Position numbers and translations under genes: made by a program. From contig JAUCBN010000017.1 in NCBI GenBank assembly GCA_035048815.1, positions 14,690,936 to 14,754,935 of the forward strand: DNA of 64,000 nt, written 5' to 3'. Each line of letters begins with the position of its first letter. The first letter of the stretch is position 1. This stretch comes from Abelmoschus esculentus. Its lineage: Eukaryota > Streptophyta > Magnoliopsida > Malvales > Malvaceae. Shown piece after piece: positions 1 to 11,500 of the stretch. The notes under the pieces are model-generated. The model did not search any database. It saw nothing but the letters and a program-made list of their open reading frames with translations, and was not told where the DNA came from.

Positions 1-264
1 AAACTAAAAGACATTATGCAATGCTTATTTGGAAATTCTCATAATTTTGTTGACAACCCAATTGGACTTAAAATAAAAAGAAAAACAGAGGTTTAAGCAT
101 CCAAATTGGACCCGAAATTAAGAAAACTAAACCAACCTTCCATGAATTTGCCTGCCCTGTTCCTCCGCCGCACTCACCGCCGTCTCCGACAGTCTCTTCA
201 GCCTATTCTTTTAGGTTTCTCAGCCTCAAGGAATTGCAATCTGTTATAATTACGTCCACACCAC
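1..264 (+). promoter_or_regulatory. 5' flank of the RKF3-like gene
   Basis: This is the upstream flank of the kinase gene. It starts AT-rich and becomes pyrimidine-rich and C-rich from about 150 to 230, which fits a 5' untranslated leader. I see no clear TATA box close to the start codon. The transcription start cannot be placed from sequence alone. Confidence 0.35.
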
Positions 265-2097
265 ATGTCATTTCACCATCTTTTCTTCTTCTTTATAGCT
301 TTCTTCCCGTTTTGCTTTGCTCAAAACAGCAGCATATCATGTCCCTTGAACTTCACCATCCTCCGCCCGGCTCTTTCCAACAGGCCCCGACTCAACCCCA
401 ACGACTGCCACTTCCTCGTCCAGGGCCTCCGCCTCGTCCTCTCCGACTACCTTAAACGCACTGGTTCTTTCGTTCCTCCCTCAAACGCCTCAGAGTCCTG
501 TTGGCAGTCCTACCAATCTTTCCTCCCAAACTTCGATATCCGTTCCTCGTGCGGGTTCCAAACCGCTTGGATCTCCCAAGGCTGCATGAACTTAACCACA
601 AGAGCCGACTTCGAAGCTTCCGTCCCGACCATTACCTTAAACGACGTGGCTTCGAATTGTAACCAGTCCCTGAGTGGCTCCGCTTGTGCTTCGTGTACTA
701 GAAGCTTGGCCAATTTGCAAGCTCTCTACAACACGAACAATTCGGTTGCGAACGTGTCGGACTGCACGGCCTACCCGTTTATTTACGCAGCAGCTGTTGC
801 TAATTACTTGGGACCAACAGATGAAGCGTCGGCCCTTTGTTTGTTTTCAGTTGAATTAAGTGATAGCAGCAATGGTGAAGGTAAGAAAAATGGTGTAAAC
901 TGGGGTGTAATAATCGGGGTTGGTGTTGGTTTAGCAGTTTTCATTGTTTTGTCTTGGTTTCTTTATGGAAAACATCGAGATTCAAGGAAGAAGAGGGATC
1001 GAATTCGGAGTCTAGAACTGGGTGGTCTGGCCAGTTATGGCGAAAGTACTATTCTAGTTAAGTTTACATTCGATGAGATTAAGGAAGCTACTAGGAATTT
1101 CTCTATAGATAACATTATAGGAAGAGGAGGTTCTGGGAATGTGTACAAAGGCTACTTATCTGATGGCTCTGAGGTTGCTTTGAAGAGGTTCAAGAACTAT
1201 TCAGCCGCTGGTGATGCCGGTTTCAAGCATGAAGTTGAAGTTATTGCTAGTGTTAGGCATGTCAACCTTGTTGCCTTAAGAGGATATTGCACCACTACAA
1301 CACCATCCGACGGTCACCAGAGGATAATCGTGTGTGATTTAATGAAGAATGGGAGTTTGTATGATCATCTATTTGGTCCGACTAAATCGAGACTTAGTTG
1401 GCCTATTCGTCGAAAGATTGCCCTGGGGACGGCAAGGGGACTGGCTTATTTGCATCACGGGGCACAACCGATGATCATTCATAGAGATATCAAAGCGAGT
1501 AATATACTTTTGGATGACATGTTTGAGGCCAAGGTAGCGGATTTTGGACTTGCCAAGTTTACACCAGAAGGGATGACCCATTTGAGCACCAGGGTACTCG
1601 GAACATTGGGATATGTTGCCCCTGAGTATGCTCTGTATGGTCAATTGACTGATAGGAGCGATGTGTATAGCTTTGGTGTAGTGCTTCTTGAGCTCTTGAG
1701 TGGAAAGAAGGCGCTCACCATGGTTAACGAGAACCAACCTTCTATAGTGTCGGACTGGGCATGGTCATTGGTGAAGAACGAGAAAGCTTTGGACGTTATC
1801 GAAGACGGCATGCCGGAGTTAGGTCCACCTGAAGTTCTGGAGAAGTACGTTTTGATAGCAGTTCTATGTTCTCATCCAGAGTTACAATGCCGGCCATCCA
1901 TGGATCAGGTAGTGAAGATGTTGGAAACAGACGTTCCGGTTCCCTCGATCCCTGCACGGTCAATTCCACTGGTTGCTCATATTGATGACATTGAGATATG
2001 TATAAAAGGCAACGGTTCGGGTAAAGTCACTGATTCGGGTGGCTACAGGAAGGAAGGGACAAGTTCAATAGAAGTTTCTCACAACATGATGGCATGA
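265..2097 (+). CDS. RKF3: receptor-like serine/threonine kinase, RKF3 type
   Basis: This intronless gene encodes 610 residues of a single-pass plasma-membrane receptor kinase. Residues 1-19 form a hydrophobic signal peptide ending before AQNSS. The ectodomain (about 20-210) is Cys-rich with many N-glycosylation sites and has no leucine-rich repeats; it fits the SPARK-type ectodomain of the RKF3 group. One transmembrane helix lies at about 212-234. The kinase domain (about 270-560) has the Gly loop GRGGSGNVYKG near 285, the ATP-binding Lys of VALKRF near 306, HRDIKASN with catalytic Asp near 408, DFG near 428 and APE near 454. All key residues are present, so it should be an active RD kinase. 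Length and layout agree with Arabidopsis RKF3 (At2g48010), known from flower expression; its ligand is unknown. The ATG at 265 is the only start that gives a signal peptide. The orthology call is from recalled family sequence. Confidence 0.9.
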   Translation: MSFHHLFFFFIAFFPFCFAQNSSISCPLNFTILRPALSNRPRLNPNDCHFLVQGLRLVLSDYLKRTGSFVPPSNASESCWQSYQSFLPNFDIRSSCGFQTAWISQGCMNLTTRADFEASVPTITLNDVASNCNQSLSGSACASCTRSLANLQALYNTNNSVANVSDCTAYPFIYAAAVANYLGPTDEASALCLFSVELSDSSNGEGKKNGVNWGVIIGVGVGLAVFIVLSWFLYGKHRDSRKKRDRIRSLELGGLASYGESTILVKFTFDEIKEATRNFSIDNIIGRGGSGNVYKGYLSDGSEVALKRFKNYSAAGDAGFKHEVEVIASVRHVNLVALRGYCTTTTPSDGHQRIIVCDLMKNGSLYDHLFGPTKSRLSWPIRRKIALGTARGLAYLHHGAQPMIIHRDIKASNILLDDMFEAKVADFGLAKFTPEGMTHLSTRVLGTLGYVAPEYALYGQLTDRSDVYSFGVVLLELLSGKKALTMVNENQPSIVSDWAWSLVKNEKALDVIEDGMPELGPPEVLEKYVLIAVLCSHPELQCRPSMDQVVKMLETDVPVPSIPARSIPLVAHIDDIEICIKGNGSGKVTDSGGYRKEGTSSIEVSHNMMA

Positions 2098-2599
2098 TTG
2101 AGCTCTCCATGCCCATGGTGTTAGTATAGATACAAGCATACAGATACAGTAGCCATTTCAATTTGTAAATATTTAAATGTGGACAGGACAGTATACCAGA
2201 ATGTCCAAAAACACTAATTAAATCACACCATACATTTTCCATACTGTCTGCTTTCCACTGGTCCTATAAGTTAATTTGACAGGGTCAGAATCAGAAGCAT
2301 AAACTTACATGTTCCTGAAGGGGATTTCATGCTTTGCCATTGATGGGGAAATGAAGCAAGTTGGTTGTTGTCTGGTTTGAACCTATGAAACACAGGAACT
2401 TCAATCTAAAGCCCTACTACGTACTACCAGTATTTTATCTTTCTATTTTTCTATTCTCTTGCTCTCATGATTCAATTATAAATTTTATATATTTTCATAC
2501 TTTTATTGTACTCGTACTTTATAATTTTGAAAATTACAGTTTCTTAATCCTATTTCGTGTATGGATTAAATGGTTACTGCTGAAATTTATAAAGATGTA
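2098..2599 (+). other. 3' flank of the RKF3-like gene
   Basis: This stretch follows the kinase stop codon and should hold its 3' untranslated region. It is AT-rich with no supported coding sequence. The open frame at 2361-2708 has no recognisable domain and looks like chance. Confidence 0.4.
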
Positions 2600-3199
2600 T
2601 AATCTTCCGAACTCGATCCTGCTCGCCGAACAGGACATCAGCCTGAACTGCGTAAGCAGATTTCACTGTGAGCTTGCGGGATTCAAACCCTTCATCCAAC
2701 GGTCTTAGGAGCCAAAAGAAGTGGATGATGATCAGAACCGAGTCTATCAAGATGAAACACAGCCGAGTTGGAGAAACTAGAGAGACAACAAGAATTCGCT
2801 AGACATTGGTCAAGAGCTGATGTTAGTTCCCAGCCAAAAAACCCGAATCAAGCAAGCCATAATTAAATATGAAGTCCGCAAGCAAGCGGCTCCCAGCACC
2901 CCGAGCTCGCTCAGAATAAAAAATCACAACATTAAAATCTCTCTAACAGTCCAGGCGTAGCAATGCCAGGATCGAACGCTTCAAGCTGGTGCCACAAATG
3001 TTTATGTTTAGAATTGTAAGAACTTGCCTAGACAGCTATAACTTGAATCCACACTAAGAACGGTCCATCACTATAGTTTGCTCCTCGTCAGGTGGATTTC
3101 CCTACAACGAGGTGTCCTCTGTTGGGATGTTAACAAGCCGCGCATCCACATTCTGAACCCACTCCCCCATAGTTGATTGTGCACCGGCTTTAATCTCAT

Positions 3200-3560
3200 T
3201 TGGTTTACGAACTTGTTAAGAACTTGAGTTGAGTTTGAATTTTATTCGAGCATAATCGAATTAATTGTTGATCGATTTTTGATTATGTTAGACTCGTGTA
3301 ACTCTTATTTTTCACGTCTCATTTAAAACTTAACGAAGAAAAAAAAATGATACACAAGTTGCATAAACTCAATCTTGTTAATTTTAAGGTTTAGATTTTA
3401 TGATCTTAAATTTAAAAATTTAGATTTTAAATTATAAAAAATGGTATATTCATATTTTCGAGCAGCTCGTGAGTTTTTCGAGTCGAGTAACATGTAGTTC
3501 GGCTCAGTTCGGTAAGAACTCAAGCCGAGTCCAATCGAATCGAATTTTGACCATGGGTCC
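3200..3560. repeat. insertion-like repeat inside the LINE relic
   Basis: The left part (GAACTTGAGTTGAGTTTGAA) and the right part (AAGAACTCAAGCCGAGTCCA) are loosely inverted copies rich in TCGAG and GAGTTCGA words. They surround an AT-rich middle. This pattern is common in small non-autonomous DNA elements of plants. I could not define exact ends or a target duplication. Confidence 0.35.
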
Positions 3561-4089
3561 CCTTTGCCGAGCCATTAATGTGAGACGAGCCGTGAAGCAT
3601 CGGTTGAGTCGGTTGTCCCTCCACCATTGAAACAACTACCATTCCTTGTGTAGATTTAAAGGCTTCTTTTTCTTCTCAAGGTTAGAGGCCATATAGGCCG
3701 CATTCTTTACAGCACTATGTTGCTCATGTACCTGGGTAGCAACTCTCGAGGGATCATCAACAATACTCTTTTTCAAAGCCTTAGGAGCTGGGTGTATATC
3801 TGCATTATTGGGGGACCTGTTCTTCCTCTAAAATCGCAAACCAGGAGCAGAGCCAGTACCTCTCAATGCAGCAACATCTTATTTGCGAATACTTTGCACA
3901 TTGGAACACCGACATCAGTTATCCACAATCATTCATGGACCGAATGAAGTTGCTTCAGATGGATCATGACTGGAGCTGAGTGGGGTTTTAAACAAGCGTG
4001 ATAAGAAGGACCGCACATGCCCTTTAAAAATTTTTAAACCGCCCTGAATAGGCTTTACCGAGGAGGTATCCATAGCATCCTTTTCTGAA

Positions 4090-4906
4090 GGAACCTCAAT
4101 ATTTTACTGAAGCTTCGGACAAGATTCTTTCACGTGACCATACATCCCAAATTCACAAATTTGTTGAAGACCTTCATATTCTAACCGTTGAACAAAGCCA
4201 TGAATTCCAGCGCAAGAAAGAAAGGGCTTATTCAGATCCACTAGAATGACAAGACGACTAGACGAGCAAACTTGCTACGTCGGTTCTCCGACTTGTGTGT
4301 TGCAGTCCACCTTGGATAATCTCGTCCAGCAATGAACTTGACCAGAAAGTAGTTACTATCCAAGTCGATCAACTCAACTGGACATCGCCAACAAGACTCC
4401 AAAGAGCATGAACCATGGATAACAAAATTGAGTCCAGTTGTCTTTATGTTCCTCACGTTGTGATCAATTTGGTCATGAACTCTGTGAGAGAAGCAAATTT
4501 TCGGAAAAGGTCTGAATTCATCCACAAGGACATCCTCATCAAGAATGATAACTTCTTTCTCAATCCAACTCGGGTCTAAACCATGGCTAGCGCGATCACC
4601 CGAGGCTACTTTACTGGCATATGATTCCTTGCCTTTGGTTTCCAAACAAGTCGCAGATTCCAAAATCATATTCTGGCCGCCACTCATGCCATCAACTTCA
4701 GGTCCACTGATCTTAGAACCCCGTAGAGTATCACCATCCCATGCGGTATCCATATCCATAATCTGCGAAGGGTTCACATCATGCGAACCATCCCCCAGGT
4801 TCATGCTTTTCTTCAAGTCACTTTGAACATCCAAATTAAAAGGAGAACCCGACCGCTCTAGGGGGACATTTCTATATGTGGATAGCCCTCCGGTCGGAAC
4901 TTTCAT
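4090..4906 (-). pseudogene. LINE ORF1 fragment (DUF4283-like, broken zinc knuckle)
   Basis: The open part (4241-4906) encodes 221 residues. It includes SYASKVA, then a segment ending CWRCPVELIDLDSNYFLVKF, which resembles the DUF4283 region of plant LINE ORF1 proteins. Past the frame break, positions about 4095-4150 encode CEFGMYGHVKESC. This is a CCHC zinc knuckle in which the second Cys is missing. DUF4283 plus zinc knuckle is the usual LINE ORF1 layout. The rest of the element is decayed, so this is a relic and not a host gene. Confidence 0.65.
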
Positions 4907-5591
4907 ACAAAAGTAGTTGACTTTCGGTTGGCGTTATATTTTGATACACAAGCTATCTAAAAAATTTACACAATCTTTTATATTTAAACTATAAAAATCT
5001 AAAACCTAAAATCTTATCGGGATAGAAATTTTACATATATAATATACATGCATAAGGCTGAGATAAAAGAATTCAACTCTCTTGAAAATCTATCCATTAA
5101 ATACTAGAGTAGTGCAAGAAATGGGATAGAAATTTTGTATAAAGGTATGTCCATACCATGCTATGCTATGATTACAGAACATACTCTATCATAAAGAGAG
5201 TATACAATCCGATACATATTAATTTCCTTTGTTTTTTAAACTAATATTTTACAAAATACAAATTATGTACACAATACCTCCAAGAAACCATCGGACAGGG
5301 GTGCTTTCTTTTACACCAATTGTGAAGCAGATAAGTTGGCAACAACCAGATTTGCAGTTCCATAACATGGTTGTTTCTTCATGTTTACCAGTCTAGCATG
5401 TAGCATTTTCTGCGATACAGTAAACAAAGATGCTACGGAGAACGAGACTACAACAACCATAGAGCTTCATGGCCACAAGACAAGAAGTCGGACCAATTTG
5501 ATTAATTCTAGTATGTCTGTCTGTTTTAGTCAAAGCTTGTATAAAAAGGCTGTGGAAACTGTTGTTACCTGGACTGCATCGCTGATGGCAA
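4907..5591. other. intergenic; right part likely Piezo 3' UTR
   Basis: Positions 4907-5280 are AT-rich without coding signal. Positions about 5281-5591 directly follow the Piezo stop on the minus strand and are less AT-rich, so they probably hold its 3' untranslated region. The plus-strand open frame at 5381-5746 is an antisense shadow of the last Piezo exon. Confidence 0.4.
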
Positions 5592-8500
5592 CTAATCAGG
5601 TTTGGTGTACTCGAGCAGCATGTGTGGTGATCTATAAATCTTCACTAGGGTCCAGTAAAGGACCTCTTCGACTCCAAGCTCACCCTCAGCTCTTGCAGCA
5701 TATATATCTTCACAGATGGCTATCAACCTTCATTAAAACCAGATAAACAGATATCGGTGAAATAAGAAATGAATGAAAAAAATACTATGAGTTCATCATC
5801 GACCCTCTAATGGGTATGGAATTCAACCTTCAATTTCTTAGAAGGATGCATCTTGAATCTTGATCGTGGAAAAACAGAAAGAAAAGAAATAATTACCTGT
5901 CACAGGAAGGCAGGTTTTCATATGGTATTCTCATTCTTAGATCAGAGCATTGAAGCCTGATAAACCGGCCAACAGCGAGCACAAAAGTTATGTAGAGACC
6001 CCAAATGCTGAACTTGCTTAACGTGTCTCCAAGAATACCCTCTGTTGTAGTATTGCAATATTAATCAGTATAATAATGAAAACCAAAAGTCGATAACAAA
6101 ATAAAACATAAAATAGCTTTCGAGGACTAACGTGGTGGTGTTTCTTCAGATACTACAATGGCCATAGGTCCTTTGAAACCTCCAGAACTAACTGTCTCAG
6201 ATGAATTAATAATATGAAAAGACCACCAGTCAAAAGTTGCTCGATTGATAACAAGATCTGCACTCACAGAACTAGCAACCGAATTTACCTGCAGAATTCG
6301 ATTTTATATGTCAATAATAGATTATTAATTTTTATGTGCCTTTTGTCTATTGTTAGTTTTAGAGTTTCTTTCTTGACGGACTGAAAGATCAATGGCTTAA
6401 AATGAAGTAATGATAACACTTTCACTGATATAATTAGAGAAGACATGCTAACAGTGGGAAACAGTACTAAATTATGTATCAAATAGGCAAGGGAAGGAGA
6501 GGAATAGATACAAAACCCAAATAGAAAGTGTCGTGTACCTCTTGCTCGAAAGCTCTGACTTCAGCAGAACCAGTAACACGGAAATATCTCGGATAAAGAT
6601 TATGTATCCTAAAGCTGTTTGTAGAACCATTGAGAACCATTTGGATGTCGGATCGTTCTGGAAGATCCTTAGGATCAAGAGGTTTAACATATTTAGCAAC
6701 TTCCTTGTTTTTCGGACGTTCCCTTGAAAGCAGCCAAGTAGAAGTAATACCCATTTCCTTATCCCAGTCAAGGGACTGAATAAATTTTCTTTGAATCACA
6801 TCAGGGACAAGCCACAACATACTTGCATCAGCTCGGCAGCATATCAATTGTATGTCGTTCTTGTTGTAGGTGTCCAAAAAATTTAGGGGATCAAGATTAG
6901 CATCCGCGTTGAGCTTATCCCATGGGATCTTTTCGCAAAGAGTTGTCTGATATAAGGTCAACCTTCCACCAACAGTACTGATGTCTATTTGAAAACTTGC
7001 ATCTTTGACGGGGTTTGCAATATTTGTCGGATTGCCACTGCTATACATCTGGCAGAACAAAACAAATCACCAATCAAGATATAGAATGTTCATTCCACGT
7101 ATTTACAAGTAACAATGTAGATATTCATGGTTGCACGGCTTATGGTAAAAATATTAATAATGTTCACAGGCCCCATAAGTACAATACCAATGTCATTGCT
7201 TTCAGTAAGACAATTCTACAATACCAATATGATCAAGAAATTTAACCTAATTGGCACAGGGGAATTGTGATTGTACATATGCAAATCGTATATCCGGTTA
7301 TGAAGTCCTTACCAGCATTGGAGCCCATATAACACAAATTAAGATAAAGAACAGACATATCCCGTTGCAGCACTTGGTCATTTTTGTTTGCTTTTCTCCT
7401 TGTTTGTGCTGAGCTCTATTCAACACAGCATCACATTTGACAAGGTACAGACTTGCATTTATGTCTTCCAGCTATGAAGAAAGCAACACGTCAGTTCTAA
7501 AAATCAACAAGAAAAAATTCAATCAAAGAATCCTTGTTTACAAAAACTTGAAAGTTGAAACAAGTACAACTATTCTCAATAAATAAGTACTACAAAAATC
7601 AAGGACAACTAATAACAAAAGAAACTTTGGACTTACTTTCAGCCAGTCATACATGGTCAAAGATGTTGTTGTGCATGACCAGTCAAGTACACATCGTAAT
7701 TCATAAAGGAATGGTAGAGCCCGATAAAGTCTATAGCTTAAGTAATTAATTCGTGAAACCTCACTCGTCAAAAACTGTCGAAACAAAGTGCTTTTATGAG
7801 GAACTCCATGTCGGATTTGTACAGCCTGAAGTGCTAGAGAAATTGCTTTAGCAAGAAATATAACACGCAGTGCTAGCAGTCCAGCATGTTGCTCAGAAGG
7901 TTTCATCTGCCAAGCATACTCGGTAGTCGAATACGTGAAGAGAACAAAGTTGAAAAGGTAGAAAATAACTTTTATAGTTGCGAATGAACAGAGATAAAGT
8001 ATGCGATCAACAACAATCAAGAAAAAGATTATCTGCATAAAAGAACTTGACACAGTTAGTATTGGATCACAGCATATATAGCACATAGTAGCCCAAGGAA
8101 GAAAGCAAGGAAATGACAACTAAGCCATGAGAAATACTCAAGCACAGTTACGAAGAGAATTAAGAAATAAACTTACCATTAAAATGGTTACAAACTCAAT
8201 AGGAAACTGATCTTCTAGCTGATAAACATTAAGCAATTCACTGTTGTGCTTTATGACAGATTGGTAAAACATTGCAACTAGGAAAAACACAGCCAGGTCA
8301 GCAACAAATATATAAGCATACAGATCAAATTCCCTTTTTCCACCACCAATTACAGAGAGTATTTGGTATGGGAATCCAAATGCTTCAACAAACCGAGCAT
8401 GCTGTGCCTCCAGAATTTCTTTTGCCACATCAGCTGCTGGAGTTAGCGACCTGTACCAATTTGCTGAGGTACATCCTGTCAAGAGAGATGCATACACCAC

Positions 8501-11500
8501 CTCAAAAACAATCAAAGCAACATTTGGGTTTTCTTGACTTCTTTCGATGCTTTGAACCTGAACCCTACTAGAAAATGGGCAATTATGTGGGATTGTTTGA
8601 GTACATCTCTCATCATGAACTAGCCTGAGCAGTTGGTTCATTCCAGACTCAACCCTTTCCGGCTGAATCCCATCCTCTGGCCACAAATGAACATCCACTG
8701 AAACTTGAATAAAGTAAGGAGGAGTTTCTGCTCCCCGTATCAATGATTTCCAGTACCACCAAAAGCTTCTAATTACCCGTTTTGACATATTTATTACAAA
8801 CTGAAACAACTCTGATACCCATTCACTCCAGCTATAGCTCACATGAACCTCTTTTCCATAAGGAGAACTCCTAAGGAAGTGAAAGTCAGTAGAGGGCTTC
8901 CATTCACCATCTTTTGCACTTATAGAGCTTTGTAAGAGGGTAAATAAGTACACAAGAAATAAAGGCAATGAACTCACAACAAACGATGATTTGATTTCAT
9001 GAGCAGGAAATCCTATTTCACGGAGCAGGTCTGAAACAATACTCAATCCACAATGCTGGATCACAATTTGGTAAATATACTGAAGCAGCATATAAACTTC
9101 CGTGTAGATCAGCATAACAACCCAGAAGATATAAGTCGGGCCCGTATTCACACATAGAGCATACAAGAAAAGAGCTGCAAGATACACCATAGATAGTAAA
9201 CTGAAGTTCCATAGAAAGACAAGGATAAACAAACAGTAGCATACAACATCAATATTTGACCACATTTGGGACCATATATGCCGTAAGATCAGCCCCAGCT
9301 GCAAACTCGTAGCATCAGAACTTTTATCAGATTGCAGGGAAGATGAACGGTTCAAATTGGTATTCTGCATATTTTGAGCCTCCATCTCATCAAATGCTTT
9401 ATCCTCAGTAGATGAATGCTCGTTCATATCAGAATCTTCTGGTGCAATGTTCAAGAAGCATACAAGGTTATTAACAGCCTGATTTCCTATAGATTGTACC
9501 TGGGAAACACCATCACCGAGGAGGTGTACCGCAGAAATCAAAGGATTTTCCTTTGGTTGGTTTTTCCTACTTTTCTCTGGATCTAAAATAGCACTATCAG
9601 CATCACATTCAATTTCAGTGATCTCACAGGGTGCATATTCCAACGAATGCTTCGGAGATTCCACTACTTCTGGACTTTCTCCCTTCATATGTGCAGCATT
9701 CGCATGTGCTTCAGGGGGGAACACTGAATCCTGTTTAATAACTTGTTCATTCTTCCAAACAGTGCCTTTGTCTTTGTCCATAGGTCCAACATCCCTATTT
9801 GAAGTAAGAGAAGCACCCCTTCTCTTCCGTAGGCCTTCCTCATCAGGAGAAACATTACCAAGAGTTGCCACCGAATTCATACTATGAAGCTGTATCTGTA
9901 AGTTAAGCATCTCAGATTTCATCTTCTCCACTTGCAAATTGCGCTGATGTTTCTTCTCTTCAGCTTCTCGAATCTGTTGTAATTGTGCAGTTTTCCGCGC
10001 AGCTTTTTTCTCTTGCTCACGTACAATGGCACCAATTTGCTCTGCTTCAAGATATCGTGACACATAATCAGATTCGTGCGAAGAAAACATATATGACTGA
10101 AGTGATACCAACATAAATATGACAATCTCAACAAGTGCAGATCTGGCAGTAATTCGAAACCCATAGTCATACTTGTAAAATCCAATGACTTCATATATGT
10201 AGCTCACAGTCTTGCACTTCCCAGAACTAAACTCCCCTACAAAAGGTGATTGATAGGCAAGAGAAAGAACAATGACCAAAAAGTTGTAGATACGCAAGAA
10301 CTTGAATATTCTATTCTTCTTCTTGAGAATTTCAAGCCTCATCCGGAAAAAAACAAGAGCAAAAGCAAGATAACCAAGGTGCAGAATATCAAACTCCAGA
10401 GTTCCAGTAATCAAAATCAACACGAGGACAAGGTCTAAAAGATGGCAATAGCAATAAAGCCTGATATAGTCAAGAAAGGTCCACATGCTTTTGGTTTCAA
10501 AAGAGAGATCTCGCCAAACAAATGAATTTTTGCGTTCAGACAACATTTGTCGATACGTTGATGACCCAGATAAATCGGACAAGTGATCTGCACGAAGCTT
10601 GAAACAAGCCAGCAGAAAGACTAAAAAGTAGCTGATAAGCATTCGGGGATCATCAATGATCAGTCCTGCAGGAAAAGGGGAAATTAAGAATATATTAGTC
10701 TGAACCTTCTTTAAAGTGCACATAGGAAAAACAAAAACAATGAATAGATAGATAAACATGAATCACTGACAGACAGGCATAACACAAACACTTCTGAGCA
10801 TAAGCCAATTTAAGCTAAGGTAGAAAGCAGTCTAAAAATTGATCAAACGCCCATATTTGCTATACCACACTTCTTTTAGGCAGAAAAAGATAAAAACATC
10901 GCCAAGAAACATAGAGGATAATGCTAAAATAAGATTCATTAAGATAAGTCAAATTTTCTACTCCCAGTCAAAAGCTAAGTTTAAGCAGTGTCATGTTTAT
11001 TTGCCCTATTTAAGTAATAAACAGATTAAGAGAGAAATACCCAGCCAACAGCTCCTGCAATACTTAAAATATGAAGCTGAACTTTTCCAGCAGTCATGGC
11101 AACATATTTCAGACTGACTTGGTTGATTCTGAGGAAACATACTCTTCCAGATGGCACAATACTCGAGGATGAGAATGGAAGCAAACAAGAAGACAAGAAC
11201 GGGCCATATTTTACGTATAAACTGCCGATTCATAACAATACAAACAGCAAGCACTGCAATATATATCATAGAGATGGCATTCAACAAAGCAAAACTTGCG
11301 AGAAGTAAAGCAATCATGTTAATCTCAAGGCCATATAGGCTAAACATGTTCTCTATCCAGAATTTCAAATAAATTTTTAAGACAGCCTTCTGTGTTTCAA
11401 ATCTCTCTTTCCTTAATGCAATGATTCGCTTCTTGTTCCACTTATGACTCTCCTTGGTGCTTCCCCAGAAATATCCAAATGAAAACTTTCTCACGCTATT

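Larger units (their letters stand above)
2600..4906 (-). mobile_element. LINE-type retrotransposon relic
   Basis: Read on the minus strand, the order is that of a plant L1-like LINE. An ORF1 nucleic-acid-binding region (4906 to about 4090) comes first. A short FGP-stop-MIVDN segment near 3930 follows, matching the conserved FGPWMIV region with Trp mutated to a stop. Weak endonuclease-like fragments around 2880-2600 come last. Stops and frameshifts occur throughout and the reverse transcriptase is absent, so it is dead. A Ser/Glu-codon-rich repeat at about 3200-3560 seems to be a later insertion. The limits are approximate. Confidence 0.6.

Noticed and set aside
234..455. Plus-strand open frame overlapping the kinase start
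   Set aside because: It is a Pro-rich out-of-frame shadow of the RKF3 coding sequence and has no domain.
1369..1737. Antisense open frame inside the kinase gene
   Set aside because: It mirrors the kinase codons and has no recognisable protein features.
5381..5746. Plus-strand open frame of 121 codons
   Set aside because: It overlaps the last Piezo exon and its 3' UTR on the opposite strand; the minus-strand reading is conserved.
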